Shown here: piece after piece, positions 43,012-51,243 of the stretch
Numbering within the stretch: the stretch's first letter is position 1
How the letters are laid out: the number at the start of each line of letters is the position of its first letter
Assembly: GCA_964557005.1 (NCBI GenBank)
Contig: CAZKYI010000002.1
Coordinates: forward strand, 248,001 to 312,000
DNA: 64,000 nucleotides
DNA from: JBECKS01 sp964557005
Lineage (GTDB): Bacteria; Pseudomonadota; Gammaproteobacteria; Pseudomonadales; JBECKS01
Direction of reading: 5' to 3'
Position numbers and translations under genes: made by a program
The notes under the pieces: generated by a model
The model's input: only the letters and a program-made list of their open reading frames with translations
Database searches by the model: none
Told to the model about the DNA's origin: nothing

Positions 43012-45030
43012 CTAGGCAGGCTTATTGAATTTTTCGCGCATCGCCGCCAGGTGTGCATTACCCACCGCTTTTGGATCTTCTCCTTCCTTTTTTTTGGCAT
43101 TGGCTTTGTCTTTCCAGTTTAAAAGTTCATCAGGAATTTCATCGAGAAAACGGCTGGGTTTGATTTCAATTTTATCGCCATAGTGCGTGCGTTGTTGGGT
43201 GTAACTGATGTACAAACTCTGTTGTGCACGGGTAATACCCACATACATCAAACGCCTTTCTTCTTCCACGGTGTCACTGTCAATGCTGTTGTGATGCGGC
43301 AAATAGCCTTCCTCAACCCCCATTAAAAAAACGTGGGGAAATTCCAAACCTTTTGCTGCATGCAGCGTTGAAAGTTGTACGCGATTGGAATCATCTTGTT
43401 GTTCCTGTTGCTCCAGCAAATCGAACAACACCAGCTTGGCAATCACAGAACTCAAATCTGCATCGTCTTCCTTGTTCAACATGGTTTCGATGCTGCTTAA
43501 TAAAAGCTGCACATTGGCAACACGATATTCGGCTGCCTTGCTGCTACTGCTTTGTTCCTGTAACCACACTTCGTAATCAATTTCTTCAAGCAAAGAGCGC
43601 ACCGCCTGCATCGGGTGTTCTTCCATGAGTGTTTGTTTTTCCTGCATCATGTCTGAAAACATTTCCAGGCGTTTGAGCGCAGGTTTTTGCAAGGTTTGTT
43701 GCAAACCCAAATCCTGACACACATGGAATAACGAAGTGCCGCGCTGGTTTGCGTAGTCTGCCAGTTTCTCCAAAGTAGCAGGGCCAATTTCGCGGCGTGG
43801 TGTGTTAATGATTCTTAAAAACGCGGCATCGTCTTCAGGGTTAATCAATACGCGCAAGTAAGCCATGAAATCCTTGATTTCGGTTTTGGCAAAAAACGAA
43901 GTGCCGCCACTGAGTTTGTAGGGAATCTGTAATTCCTGTAAACGCATTTCCAGTAATTTGGACTGATGATTGCCGCGATACAGAATGGCGTAATCACGAA
44001 AAGCAGTGCCACTCAGAATTTTATGATTGAGCAATTCCGCAACAATGCGTTCCACCTCGTGTGCTTCGTTTTTGCAGGTAAGCACGGTAATCGGGTCGCC
44101 GTAACCGAGTTCACTCCACAGTTTTTTCTCGAATACATGCGGGTTGTTGGCGATGACTGCGTTGGCGGCATCAAGAATAATGCGCATGGAACGATAATTT
44201 TGTTCCAGTTTTATCACTTTTAATTGGGGAAAATCCTCATTCAGTAAAGCCAGATTTTCTGGCTGCGCACCCCGCCAGGCATAAATGCTTTGATCATCAT
44301 CACCCACTACCGTCAAGGCGGCGCGCACACCCACCAGTAATTTCACCAACAAATACTGGGAAGCATTGGTATCCTGATATTCATCTACCAGTAAATAGCG
44401 AATGCGGTTTTGCCATTTTTCACGCACCTCGACATTATTTTTTAACAGCAAGGTGGGCAGGGAAATCAAATCATCAAAATCCACCGCATTGTAGGAACGC
44501 AAATAGCGCTGATATTCCTGATAGATAATGGCATCGCGTTGTTGTATGTCGGTCTCGGCTTGCGATAAAGCCTGATCAGGTGAAAGCAGATGATTTTTCC
44601 AGCGTGAAATCTGATTCAGCACACCATCAGCAGAGTCATCAAACCTGGCTTTAATCATCAATTCATTGATTAAAGATTTTGTATCTTGCGCATCAAAAAT
44701 TGAAAAACCGTTTTTCAAACCAATGTGTTTGTGTTCACTGCGAATAATTCTCAAACCAAGATTATGAAAAGTCGAAACCACCAACCCTCTGGAAATATCC
44801 GAGCCAATCGAAAGGCTTACCCGTTCCTTCATTTCCCGTGCGGCTTTGTTGGTAAAAGTCACTGCGGCAATATTCTTGGCGGGAATGCCACACGCTTTTA
44901 ACAGATAGGCAATTTTTTCGGTAATCACCCGCGTTTTTCCCGAACCTGCACCTGCAAGCACCAGCAAAGGCCCATCGATATAGTTCACGGCTTCACGCTG
45001 GCGGGGGTTGAGATTAAAAGAAGCAGACAC
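43012..45030 (-). CDS. rep: ATP-dependent DNA helicase Rep
   Basis: 672 aa, family length. UvrD-like motifs: LNPRQREAVNYIDGPLLVLAGAGSGKTRVIT (Q motif, Walker A), VDEYQDTNASQ (II), VGDDDQSIYAWRGAQ (III), KLEQNYRSM (IV), GLEFPHVFLMG (V) and RRLMYVGITRAQ (VI). The GTG start is at 45030. It is a 3'-5' helicase aiding fork progression and PriC-dependent restart. The integron integrase is the next gene upstream. Confidence 0.95.
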   Translation of the reverse strand: MSASFNLNPRQREAVNYIDGPLLVLAGAGSGKTRVITEKIAYLLKACGIPAKNIAAVTFTNKAAREMKERVSLSIGSDISRGLVVSTFHNLGLRIIRSEHKHIGLKNGFSIFDAQDTKSLINELMIKARFDDSADGVLNQISRWKNHLLSPDQALSQAETDIQQRDAIIYQEYQRYLRSYNAVDFDDLISLPTLLLKNNVEVREKWQNRIRYLLVDEYQDTNASQYLLVKLLVGVRAALTVVGDDDQSIYAWRGAQPENLALLNEDFPQLKVIKLEQNYRSMRIILDAANAVIANNPHVFEKKLWSELGYGDPITVLTCKNEAHEVERIVAELLNHKILSGTAFRDYAILYRGNHQSKLLEMRLQELQIPYKLSGGTSFFAKTEIKDFMAYLRVLINPEDDAAFLRIINTPRREIGPATLEKLADYANQRGTSLFHVCQDLGLQQTLQKPALKRLEMFSDMMQEKQTLMEEHPMQAVRSLLEEIDYEVWLQEQSSSSKAAEYRVANVQLLLSSIETMLNKEDDADLSSVIAKLVLFDLLEQQEQQDDSNRVQLSTLHAAKGLEFPHVFLMGVEEGYLPHHNSIDSDTVEEERRLMYVGITRAQQSLYISYTQQRTHYGDKIEIKPSRFLDEIPDELLNWKDKANAKKKEGEDPKAVGNAHLAAMREKFNKPA

Positions 45031-45119
45031 AAACGCACCGATACCACAAAAAATGAGTGCGCATTTTAGCGGGAATAAAATTCAGCGAGTAGCTTGACAG
45101 CAAGCTCACGGTGTAAAAA

Positions 45120-46118
45120 TTAAATGTCCACTGGACTCAACACCTTGAGCCCCACCTGTTCGGCCAGATGCAGATAAATTTCCGTAGTTTCCAGATTGCT
45201 GTGCCCCATCAATTTCTGGATTTGTTGCAAGTGAACGCCGTCCATTGCCAACTTGGTGGCAAAGCTGTGACGAAAGCAGTGGCAAGTGACCTGTTTGGCA
45301 ATACCAAGTTCGTACACAGCTTTTTTTACGGCCTTTTGAATGGTTCGCGGGTGCATGTGATGGCGTTGTATGATTCCAGAACGCGGGTCCATGGAAAGGT
45401 TTTGTGAAATAAACAAAAACTGCCAATGTACCTTGCGTGCTTCAGTGGGGTATTTTTTTGCAAGTGCATTGGGCATGTAAACGGCACCATAACCATTCAA
45501 TAAATCAATTTCATGCTGTTTGCTGACAGCAAGTATCTTGCTCTGCAAGGCAGGGACAAGGCTTTGCGGAAGCAGCGTGATGCGATCCTTATCACCCTTT
45601 CCGCCCCGAACAACAATGTGGCTTAAATCAAAATCAATGTCTTTTATGCGCAAGCGCAAACATTCGGAAACTCGCAAACCACAACCGTACATCAGTTTCG
45701 CCATCAACTGATGATCGCCAGTAAGCTGGTTAATAATCCTGACAGCCTCATGATGTGAAATAATGATGGGCAGTTTTGGCTTTACCGTTGCGTAGGAAAA
45801 AGACAGTTGCCCAAGCTCCATGCCCAGAAACTTTGCATAAAGATTCACCAGCGCATTCAAGGCTGTTTTTTGTGTGGAGGGTGACCAGTTTTCCGAAAGC
45901 GCCCGCTCTGATAGAAAAGCAGAAATATGTTCAGCACCCATGGTTTCGGGGTGTTTCATCTGATGAAAGCGAATAAATTTGGCTGCCCACATGATGTAGT
46001 GCTTTTCGGTCTGGTAAGCGTAGCCGTTTAATCGCAGCCAGGCGCGATAGCGATCCAGAAACTTGACTGGATGCGCCTTCAGTGGAACAGGAATGTCGTC
46101 CGTGCGCGGGTAGTACAT
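45120..46118 (-). CDS. intI: integron integrase IntI
   Basis: 332 aa tyrosine recombinase. Catalytic residues: Arg149 in GCGLRVSE, Lys about 174, His280 and Arg283 in CHCFRHSFAT, His306 in MGHSN, Tyr315 in TTEIYLHLA. Residues about 214-238, with YPTEARKVHWQFLF, form the IntI-specific patch that separates integron integrases from XerC/D. It recombines attI x attC and attC x attC using single-stranded folded attC. The frame is intact and all catalytic residues are present, so the enzyme is probably active. A LexA box covers its promoter. Confidence 0.95.
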   Translation of the reverse strand: MYYPRTDDIPVPLKAHPVKFLDRYRAWLRLNGYAYQTEKHYIMWAAKFIRFHQMKHPETMGAEHISAFLSERALSENWSPSTQKTALNALVNLYAKFLGMELGQLSFSYATVKPKLPIIISHHEAVRIINQLTGDHQLMAKLMYGCGLRVSECLRLRIKDIDFDLSHIVVRGGKGDKDRITLLPQSLVPALQSKILAVSKQHEIDLLNGYGAVYMPNALAKKYPTEARKVHWQFLFISQNLSMDPRSGIIQRHHMHPRTIQKAVKKAVYELGIAKQVTCHCFRHSFATKLAMDGVHLQQIQKLMGHSNLETTEIYLHLAEQVGLKVLSPVDI

Positions 46119-46132
46119 GGCAAATCCTTATG

Positions 46133-46175
46133 CTGTCATTTTGTACAGTATACAAAAAAAGTATTTATGGGTAAA
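46133..46175 (-). promoter_or_regulatory. intI promoter with LexA (SOS) box
   Basis: CTGT-N8-ACAG at 46133-46148, with both half-sites perfect, overlaps the minus-strand -10 TATACT (46147-46152). The -35 TTTACC lies 17 bases upstream of it, near 46170-46175. The LexA site ends 15 bases before the intI start. SOS control of intI is the known pattern in Vibrio and class 1 integrons. Confidence 0.8.
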
Positions 46176-46453
46176 TAACCCGAACCTGCGTTATGCGGCG
46201 GGCAAATACCCCAGCATCGACATGCAGGCAGGCCAACTCCTTGTTAACTTATTGAAAAACCAGCGTAAAAACCTGATTACTTGAAAAAAGTAACATAAAA
46301 AAATACGGCGGCCGTGGCCGCCATGCCAGCAACAACAGAGTCGTAAAATCAAATAACCGCTTGTTAAAAAAGACAAAAATGGATAGGTTCACACCTTAAA
46401 TAAAAAATAACGCGGCCTGCTGGAAAAGCGGCATAGGCCGCATAATAAACTGT
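46176..46453 (+). other. attI region and putative cassette promoter
   Basis: The crossover lies at GTTATGAG (46452-46459): the first attC begins with its complement CTCATAAC. Immediately before it GCGGCC (46411 area) and GGCCGC close a hairpin, and another hairpin with GGCGGCCGTGGCCGCC lies at about 46306-46323. Candidate Pc promoters are TTGAAA near 46252 with ATTACT 18 bases later, and TTGTTA near 46362; neither is compelling. Nothing else is coded in these 278 bases. Confidence 0.6.
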
Positions 46454-46468
46454 TATGAGTTTTGATTG

Positions 46469-46768
46469 ATGAGCAACATTATTGAATTTCCAGGCAAAGA
46501 AAGAAGGAATGGATTTATAAATTCAGAGGTTAGTAGGGCTCTGGAAAAACTAGACGACAAAGTTCGGAAAGAGATTGAAGAAATAATTAATAGCACATGT
46601 GCCAAATATGATTTTGTTTGTGACTCAATAAGTTTGCGTTTACCAGAGCAGGTTACAGAAGATCAAGTTAAAGAAATTGAGCAAATATTAATGAAACAGC
46701 AAAATGCAATTGTAGAGCTTGTAAATGAGCTAATTAACCAAAAAATCATTAATGAAATACGCAAATAA
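46469..46768 (+). CDS. small acidic hypothetical protein (cassette 1)
   Basis: About 99-100 aa, ATG 46466 or 46469. Soluble, helical, rich in Glu and Lys; the C-terminal half VTEDQVKEIEQILMKQQNAIVELVNELINQK looks like a coiled coil. I do not recognise it. As the first cassette it is the most recently acquired in the standard integron model and is best placed for transcription from Pc. Confidence 0.7.
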   Translation: MSNIIEFPGKERRNGFINSEVSRALEKLDDKVRKEIEEIINSTCAKYDFVCDSISLRLPEQVTEDQVKEIEQILMKQQNAIVELVNELINQKIINEIRK

Positions 46769-46773
46769 ACAAA

Positions 46774-46840
46774 CTCATAACAAGGCGCTAGTGCTGTGGA
46801 CTCGCCACTGCGTGGCTCGCCGCACAGCGCAGCGTTATTG
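46774..46840 (+). repeat. attC 1
   Basis: CTCATAAC ... GCGTTAT with inner palindromic arms (GTGCTGTG/CGCACAGC) and a short variable loop. The crossover is before TTATTGG at 46834. Confidence 0.9.
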
Positions 46841-47098
46841 GGCTAAAGGGTTTTAAGGTTTAAGTGAGTCGTAAAGCAAAGTGAGTTGTTCTTTTAAAGT
46901 CTCTCACATTAAAAATTGCATAAGTTGTACGTTGTCAGTTTTGTTCCTGTTGCCACTAAGTTGTAAATAAGTAACATCCAGTAATCACTTTGGTTGTGGT
47001 TACCAATAATAAAAATCAACCAAGTGGCAACAAAGTCGTTTTAACTTCGGGGTAGTTAAGTGGTTCAACATTTCGTGTTTAGCAATTTCATTAATTAC
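46835..47098 (+). other. cassette 2 body, no convincing ORF
   Basis: 264 bases without an ORF of 60 codons on either strand. It begins TTATTGGGCTAAAG, the same as ORF-less cassette 17. Nested inverted repeats are seen: TGTTGCCACT (46948-46957) with AGTGGCAACA (47023-47032), and inside them TTGGTTG (46990-46996) with CAACCAA (47017-47023). A structured RNA or promoter function is possible. Confidence 0.7.
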
Positions 47099-47180
47099 CC
47101 CAATAACAAGGCGGTTAAAAACCGTTTCGCTTCGCTCCACTGGACGCAGCTGACGCTGCGCCTTTTACCGCGGCGTTAAC
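47098..47180 (+). repeat. attC 2
   Basis: CCCAATAAC ... GCGTTAAC. The stretch AACAAGGCGG to GCGGCGTTA is identical to attC 13 at 55423-55505, so the two cassettes share a recent attC source. Confidence 0.92.
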
Positions 47181-47202
47181 TGAAAATAAGAGGAGATAAT
47201 GT

Positions 47203-47376
47203 ATGACTGAAAAAAAAGGTGGTTCTGGTTCTAATCAAGGAAAGGGAGGAACAAAGTCAACGCCTTCACCCAAACGGAAAGGTGGAAATTCTGGGGGGTC
47301 AACGACAGGCACTTTTAATGATAATAAGTCGAGAACAACCACAACAACAGGAAGCGGTGGTCCCAGGAAAAAATAA
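47203..47376 (+). CDS. 57-aa Gly/Ser/Thr/Lys-rich basic protein (cassette 3)
   Basis: ATG 47203 with a strong SD AGGAGA. 57 aa, very low complexity: MTEKKGGSGSNQGKGG..., a central PSPKRKGGNSGG, and a Thr run TTTTTGSGG, ending PRKK. Highly basic and probably disordered. The stop TAA overlaps the ATG of the membrane protein gene downstream (TAATG), so the two are translationally coupled. No known family. It could be a secreted or nucleic-acid-binding small protein; not a shadow ORF because SD and coupling are good. Confidence 0.7.
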   Translation: MTEKKGGSGSNQGKGGTKSTPSPKRKGGNSGGSTTGTFNDNKSRTTTTTGSGGPRKK

Positions 47377-47759
47377 TGAATCTTAATGATGCTAGGACGA
47401 ATTATTATGTTTTTACTGAGTCGTTAAGTAATGTTAATCGGCAATTGTGTTTTGCTGGTATAGCTGTTGTTTGGATCTTTGTTATCAAAGATGATAATGG
47501 CGCATTATCCCTTCCTGACATAATGCTTTACCCTTTAAGTTGTTTCGTAGTTGGTCTTGCATTTGATTTGTGTCACTACATTGTGGCTTCAGCATCTTGG
47601 GGCTTATATCATCGTATAAAAGAAAAATCCGGCATAGGCGATAAAAAAGATTTTGGTGCCCCGCGATATATAAATTGGGCTCCACTTGCATTCTTTTGGC
47701 TTAAAGTAGCGGCAACACTGGTAGGTTATGTTTTATTGCTTAAGTTATTTATCAGTTAA
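47376..47759 (+). CDS. membrane protein with three hydrophobic segments (cassette 3)
   Basis: 127 aa. Hydrophobic segments at about 22-37 (LCFAGIAVVWIFV), 51-75 (LYPLSCFVVGLAFDLC...) and 103-126 (PLAFFWLKVAATLVGYVLLLKLF). Start coupled to the basic 57-aa protein gene (TAATG). No family recognised. The stop codon is the TAA inside the R'' box of attC 3. Confidence 0.72.
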   Translation: MNLNDARTNYYVFTESLSNVNRQLCFAGIAVVWIFVIKDDNGALSLPDIMLYPLSCFVVGLAFDLCHYIVASASWGLYHRIKEKSGIGDKKDFGAPRYINWAPLAFFWLKVAATLVGYVLLLKLFIS

Positions 47760-47835
47760 CAAGGCACGGCACAATCGCGCAACAAGTTGCGCTGGACTCG
47801 CACTGCGCGCTCGCCTGTGCGTGCGGCGTTAGATG
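47753..47835 (+). repeat. attC 3
   Basis: CAGTTAAC ... GCGTTAGAT. Nearly identical to attC 10 (two differences over about 75 bases), and related to attC 7. Confidence 0.92.
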
Positions 47836-47852
47836 TCGTAGGAGCAGTCGCA

Positions 47853-48236
47853 ATGAAGCAGGATACAGTCAGCACCGTCAACATCAGCATTGATGTTCCC
47901 GATTTAGATGCAGGGGTGGCATTCTATTGCGGAGTCTTCGGCTGGGTCGAGAAATCGCGCCCGTTTCCCGCAATGGCAGTAATTGATGGTAACAATGTAA
48001 CTATCTGCATGCACGGGAAGTCACAAGGAACGAAACCCACACCAACCGAAACCACACGAAACTACAACCGTCACTGGACTCCTATTCACCTGGATCTTCA
48101 CGTATCTGACTTTGATTCAACTTTAACCAGGGCTGTAGAAGCAGGCGGGGTTGTAGAACAACAGTACGAAGAGCCAAAGCAAGTAGCCATCTGCGCCGAC
48201 CCCTTTGGCAATGGCTTTTGCATAATCGGACCATGA
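47853..48236 (+). CDS. VOC-family (glyoxalase-like) protein (cassette 4)
   Basis: 127 aa from ATG 47853; the frame open upstream runs through the attC and is not coding. Two beta-alpha-beta-beta-beta modules: VNISIDVPDLDAGVAFYCGVFGWVE near the start and IHLDLHVSDFDSTLTRAVEAGG plus DPFGNGFCIIGP near the end. VOC proteins include glyoxalases, dioxygenases and antibiotic-binding proteins; which one cannot be said. Codon use is ordinary and the frame is intact. Confidence 0.88.
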   Translation: MKQDTVSTVNISIDVPDLDAGVAFYCGVFGWVEKSRPFPAMAVIDGNNVTICMHGKSQGTKPTPTETTRNYNRHWTPIHLDLHVSDFDSTLTRAVEAGGVVEQQYEEPKQVAICADPFGNGFCIIGP

Positions 48237-48245
48237 ACCCAGCGC

Positions 48246-48310
48246 CATCTAACAAGTTGCTTGTGCTGTGGACGTTGCTGACGCAACGCCGCACAGCAAG
48301 GCGTTAGAAG
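48246..48310 (+). repeat. attC 4
   Basis: CATCTAAC ... GCGTTAGAA, complementary to its cassette start TTAGATG. Confidence 0.9.
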
Positions 48311-48337
48311 CCAAAGAAACTACGGAGTAATCATCAA

Positions 48338-49288
48338 GTGCCGATATTTGATATTTCAGGGGATAAGTTGTCTGCCGTGGAGCAGAAAAACTTTGCCCTG
48401 GAAAAGGATTTGCAAACGCTGATTGAGAAGAATCTCGAAACAGTTTTCAATTGCCGGTTTGTTGCCAGTGAGTTCTCAACAGGCGCCCAGCATGCTGGCC
48501 GAATTGATAGCCTTGCTTTGTCGGAAGAAGATAATCCTGTCATCATCGAATACAAGAAAGTCGAGTCATCTGAGCTTATCAACCAGAGCCTCTTCTATCT
48601 GCACTGGATTCAAGATCACAAAGGTGATTTCGAGATTGCGGTACAAAAGCGGCTTGGTAGTGGTGTCAAAGTTGATTGGTCAGATGTCAGGGTGATCTGT
48701 ATAGCTCCCAACTATAAAAAGTATGACTTGCACGCTGTGCAAGTCATGGGTGCAAATATCGAATTATGGAAATATCGCTTGTTCTCCAACGACTCAATAT
48801 ATCTTGAGGAGGTTTTCCACTCTTCAAGGTCAGCGGCTTCCTCTGTCACGACCATGCCAACGGAAAACGGATACAAAAACCCTGTTATGGTCGAAGCAGG
48901 TAAGAAAGCAGCCCTTACTCGCGCTACCGCGACCTATACATTTGATGAAAGACTTGAAGGCAAAAGTGAGGATATTCGGGAGTTAACAGCAACGATCCGT
49001 GAGTTCATCCTCGGCTTGGATGAGTCTATTGAAGAAGTGCCGAAAAAGTTTTATGTCGCCTATAAAATCTCCCAGAATATTGCGTGCTTGGAAGTCAAAG
49101 GCAAGAACATAAAACTGTTCCTCAAACTGAAACCTTCGGATATTCCTGATGGTACACCAAACTACCGAGATGTTACCTCAATCGGTCATTATGGTACCGG
49201 CGATGTTGAATTCACCGTGTCATCTGAAACTGAGTTTGAGCAAGTTAAAGAGTTTATTGCTATGGCGTACAACAAGGTGGGTGGCTAA
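48338..49288 (+). CDS. PD-(D/E)XK nuclease-like DUF5655 protein (cassette 5)
   Basis: 316 aa, GTG start. N-terminal nuclease-like fold with GRIDSLAL and IIEYKK (residues about 57-77), an Asp-Glu-x-Lys pattern; the C-terminal part (from about 195: EIRELTATIREFILGL...VYVAYKISQNIACLEVKGKNIKLFLKLKP) resembles DUF5655. Predicted DNA-binding or endonuclease role, plausibly defence. No partner methyltransferase in the cassette, so if a nuclease it must be conditional or specific for foreign DNA. Confidence 0.75.
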   Translation: MPIFDISGDKLSAVEQKNFALEKDLQTLIEKNLETVFNCRFVASEFSTGAQHAGRIDSLALSEEDNPVIIEYKKVESSELINQSLFYLHWIQDHKGDFEIAVQKRLGSGVKVDWSDVRVICIAPNYKKYDLHAVQVMGANIELWKYRLFSNDSIYLEEVFHSSRSAASSVTTMPTENGYKNPVMVEAGKKAALTRATATYTFDERLEGKSEDIRELTATIREFILGLDESIEEVPKKFYVAYKISQNIACLEVKGKNIKLFLKLKPSDIPDGTPNYRDVTSIGHYGTGDVEFTVSSETEFEQVKEFIAMAYNKVGG

Positions 49289-49290
49289 TG

Positions 49291-49371
49291 GCTTCTAACA
49301 AAGCAATTAAATTCGCTCCCTTCGGTCGCCGGACGCTCGTTCCTCGCGCCGTTTATTGCGGGCGTTAGAGC
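49291..49371 (+). repeat. attC 5
   Basis: GCTTCTAAC ... GCGTTAGAG, complementary to its cassette start TTAGAAGC. Confidence 0.9.
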
Positions 49372-49401
49372 TTACTGAAAGTACAGGGGGAGTCTGTATT
49401 T

Positions 49402-49746
49402 ATGGAATTCATTCCTCTTCTCGGCGCCTTCTGCACGCTGGCTCTCGGAATTTGGGGCTTAGTGGCTCCCCGAAAAGTCGCTGTTCTTGTCGGTGTCACC
49501 CCAGGGGGAGCGCTGGGGCTCTCGGAAATCCGTGCCACTTACGGCGGGATTTTCATCGGTTTGGGTGCAGCGTGTTTGTGGTTTCAGCAGTCAGAGGTTT
49601 ACGTTGCGGTTGGGTTGGCGTGGTTATTAGCGGCGATATCCCGCGTTGTCTCCATTTTTCTAGATCAGGCTTCCAGCAGCAAGAATGCGGGCGGGGTAAT
49701 CGTGGAGGCGGCTATCGGCTCCTTGCTGGTCGCTGGCATGCTCTAA
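49402..49746 (+). CDS. DUF4345-like small membrane protein (cassette 6)
   Basis: 114 aa with four hydrophobic stretches. GLSEIRATYGGIFIGLGAACL fits the DUF4345 pattern. Function unknown. The stop TAA is the one inside the R'' box of attC 6. The alternative frame 49356-49823 over the same bases is a shadow. Confidence 0.78.
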   Translation: MEFIPLLGAFCTLALGIWGLVAPRKVAVLVGVTPGGALGLSEIRATYGGIFIGLGAACLWFQQSEVYVAVGLAWLLAAISRVVSIFLDQASSSKNAGGVIVEAAIGSLLVAGML

Positions 49747-49820
49747 CAATCACATTAAGTACGCTCACTTCGTTCGCCCGACGCTCGCAAGCTCGCGCGG
49801 CTTATGTGAGGCGTTATGTG
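49740..49820 (+). repeat. attC 6
   Basis: GCTCTAAC ... GCGTTATGTG, complementary to cassette start TTAGAGC. Confidence 0.88.
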
Positions 49821-49837
49821 TAAGAGGATTAAAAACC

Positions 49838-50302
49838 TTGGAACAATTTGAAATAGTGAAAAGGTATCTGAAGAGAATTGAAGCAATATATGAAGGGACT
49901 CCATTATTGCCAGGTAGCAATAAAGAATATTACGACGATGATGTAATATCTTTTTTTATTCATTGCTACCATGTCAGGGATTGGATTATTCACCTGAATA
50001 ATCGTGGTATTAGCTCGAAAGAAATTGATGAATATATAAATAAAAACAGAGCATTAAGTGTATGTGCTGATTTGGCAAATGGGTCAAAGCATTGCCAGCT
50101 AACACGCGCAACTCGTACAGAAGATCAACCTCATGTAAGTGGGCGAGAAAGATACACCTCAAGATATGGTGATGAGGCAAGTATTATGAAATGCAAATAT
50201 CGAATTATGAGTAATAAAAAAACACTTGATGCATTAGAGTTAGCAAAAGAATGTGTAGCATTATGGGATGATTACCTTGTTCAAATCAAAACAAACACAT
50301 AA
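49838..50302 (+). CDS. hypothetical protein (cassette 7)
   Basis: 154 aa from TTG 49838. Soluble, with YHVRDWIIHLNNRG near residue 50 and ANGSKHCQLTRATR near residue 88; conserved-looking but unrecognised. The DWIIH and SKH segments suggest a HEPN-like helical protein, which is weak. Stop TAA lies in the R'' box of attC 7. The A+T-rich composition differs from the chromosome. Confidence 0.65.
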   Translation: MEQFEIVKRYLKRIEAIYEGTPLLPGSNKEYYDDDVISFFIHCYHVRDWIIHLNNRGISSKEIDEYINKNRALSVCADLANGSKHCQLTRATRTEDQPHVSGRERYTSRYGDEASIMKCKYRIMSNKKTLDALELAKECVALWDDYLVQIKTNT

Positions 50303-50375
50303 CAAGCCGCCGCACAATCGCGCAATAAATTGCGCTGGACTCGCTAACGCTCGCCTGTGGGCGGGGCGTTATGAG
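50296..50375 (+). repeat. attC 7
   Basis: CACATAAC ... GCGTTATGAG, complementary to TTATGTG; related in sequence to attC 3 and attC 10. Confidence 0.9.
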
Positions 50376-50402
50376 CCAATCTATAAATAAAAGGTATTCA
50401 TT

Positions 50403-51179
50403 TTGATAAACAAAAAAGAAATTAAGAAACATGTTGAGCATGTATTGAGTAAAAAATCTGGCTCTGACGTTGTAAAAGAAAAATTAGCTGATATTGAAAA
50501 TGGGGATGTAAGTCCATTTTTCCTTGCTCTATTCGGTAAAAAAATTAGCCTAACGGCTAAAATTGCACAGTCATATCAAACAAAGTTTGGAATGAGCCTT
50601 TGGGAGCAAATTTCACAGAAGCTTGCCCAAAGCCAAGGCTGGGAGTGTGAAACGCAGTATAAATTATTAGGTAATGTGAGTCCGGCTGCTCAAGCTTATA
50701 TACATTCTTTACTTGAGGATAAAAGTTATGCGCCGGATAGGGAAAGTGAATTAAAAGCGATTAAGGACAAATCTAAGAATTTTGTGGCCGAACCAGTTGA
50801 GTACCCAGATGCAACAGTTGATGTATATATCAAAACTAAGGACGGCACTGAAATCTGTATTGATATCACAACAGTCAAACCAAACAAAAAAGAGTTTAGA
50901 ACGCTTAAAAGAAAACTGCTTATGTGGGCAGCAATACGTTATAGCCAGGATCAAAATGTTAATTTCCAGCCATACATAGCAATTCCATATAACCCAAATG
51001 CTGGAGAGTACACCAACCATAAAGGAAGTTATGACAGAAAAGATTTGCTGGTTGGTGATGAACTTTGGAAAAAGGTTTCAAACAATCAATTTGGTATCGA
51101 AGAGCTAATTGCTATTTTCAAAGAAATAGGGGATGAATTAAAAGACGAAATAGAAAAAGAAATAAATAACCCTGAATAA
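50403..51179 (+). CDS. Type II restriction endonuclease, TdeIII-like (cassette 8)
   Basis: 258 aa from TTG 50403. The C-terminal half contains PDATVDVYIKTKDGTE with a following DITTVKPNKKEF, KRKLLMWAAIRYSQD and YIAIPYNPNAGEY, a layout I associate with TdeIII-type enzymes; the PD...D-x-T pattern could form the active site. Its gene is followed by a C5-cytosine methyltransferase gene 64 bases downstream in the same cassette, so the two form a Type II restriction-modification system. The recognition sequence is unknown. Confidence 0.78.
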   Translation: MINKKEIKKHVEHVLSKKSGSDVVKEKLADIENGDVSPFFLALFGKKISLTAKIAQSYQTKFGMSLWEQISQKLAQSQGWECETQYKLLGNVSPAAQAYIHSLLEDKSYAPDRESELKAIKDKSKNFVAEPVEYPDATVDVYIKTKDGTEICIDITTVKPNKKEFRTLKRKLLMWAAIRYSQDQNVNFQPYIAIPYNPNAGEYTNHKGSYDRKDLLVGDELWKKVSNNQFGIEELIAIFKEIGDELKDEIEKEINNPE

Positions 51180-51182
51180 GGT

Positions 51183-51211
51183 TTGACAATAATACTGTCT
51201 CTATATACAGT
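51183..51211 (+). promoter_or_regulatory. methyltransferase promoter with palindrome over the -10
   Basis: TTGACA (51183-51188), 17-base spacer, TACAGT (51206-51211). An inverted repeat ACTGT (51194-51198) / ACAGT (51207-51211) overlaps the -10. It sits between R and M genes, so the methyltransferase can be made without the nuclease and could be autorepressed by its own HTH. Confidence 0.7.
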
Positions 51212-51243
51212 TGTAACCATGACCAATGTTTGAGGAGATAGAG

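Noticed and set aside
49356..49823. 155-codon alternative frame over cassette 6
   Set aside because: It runs through attC 6 and is Arg/Cys-rich; the 114-aa frame has hydrophobic segments and matches DUF4345.
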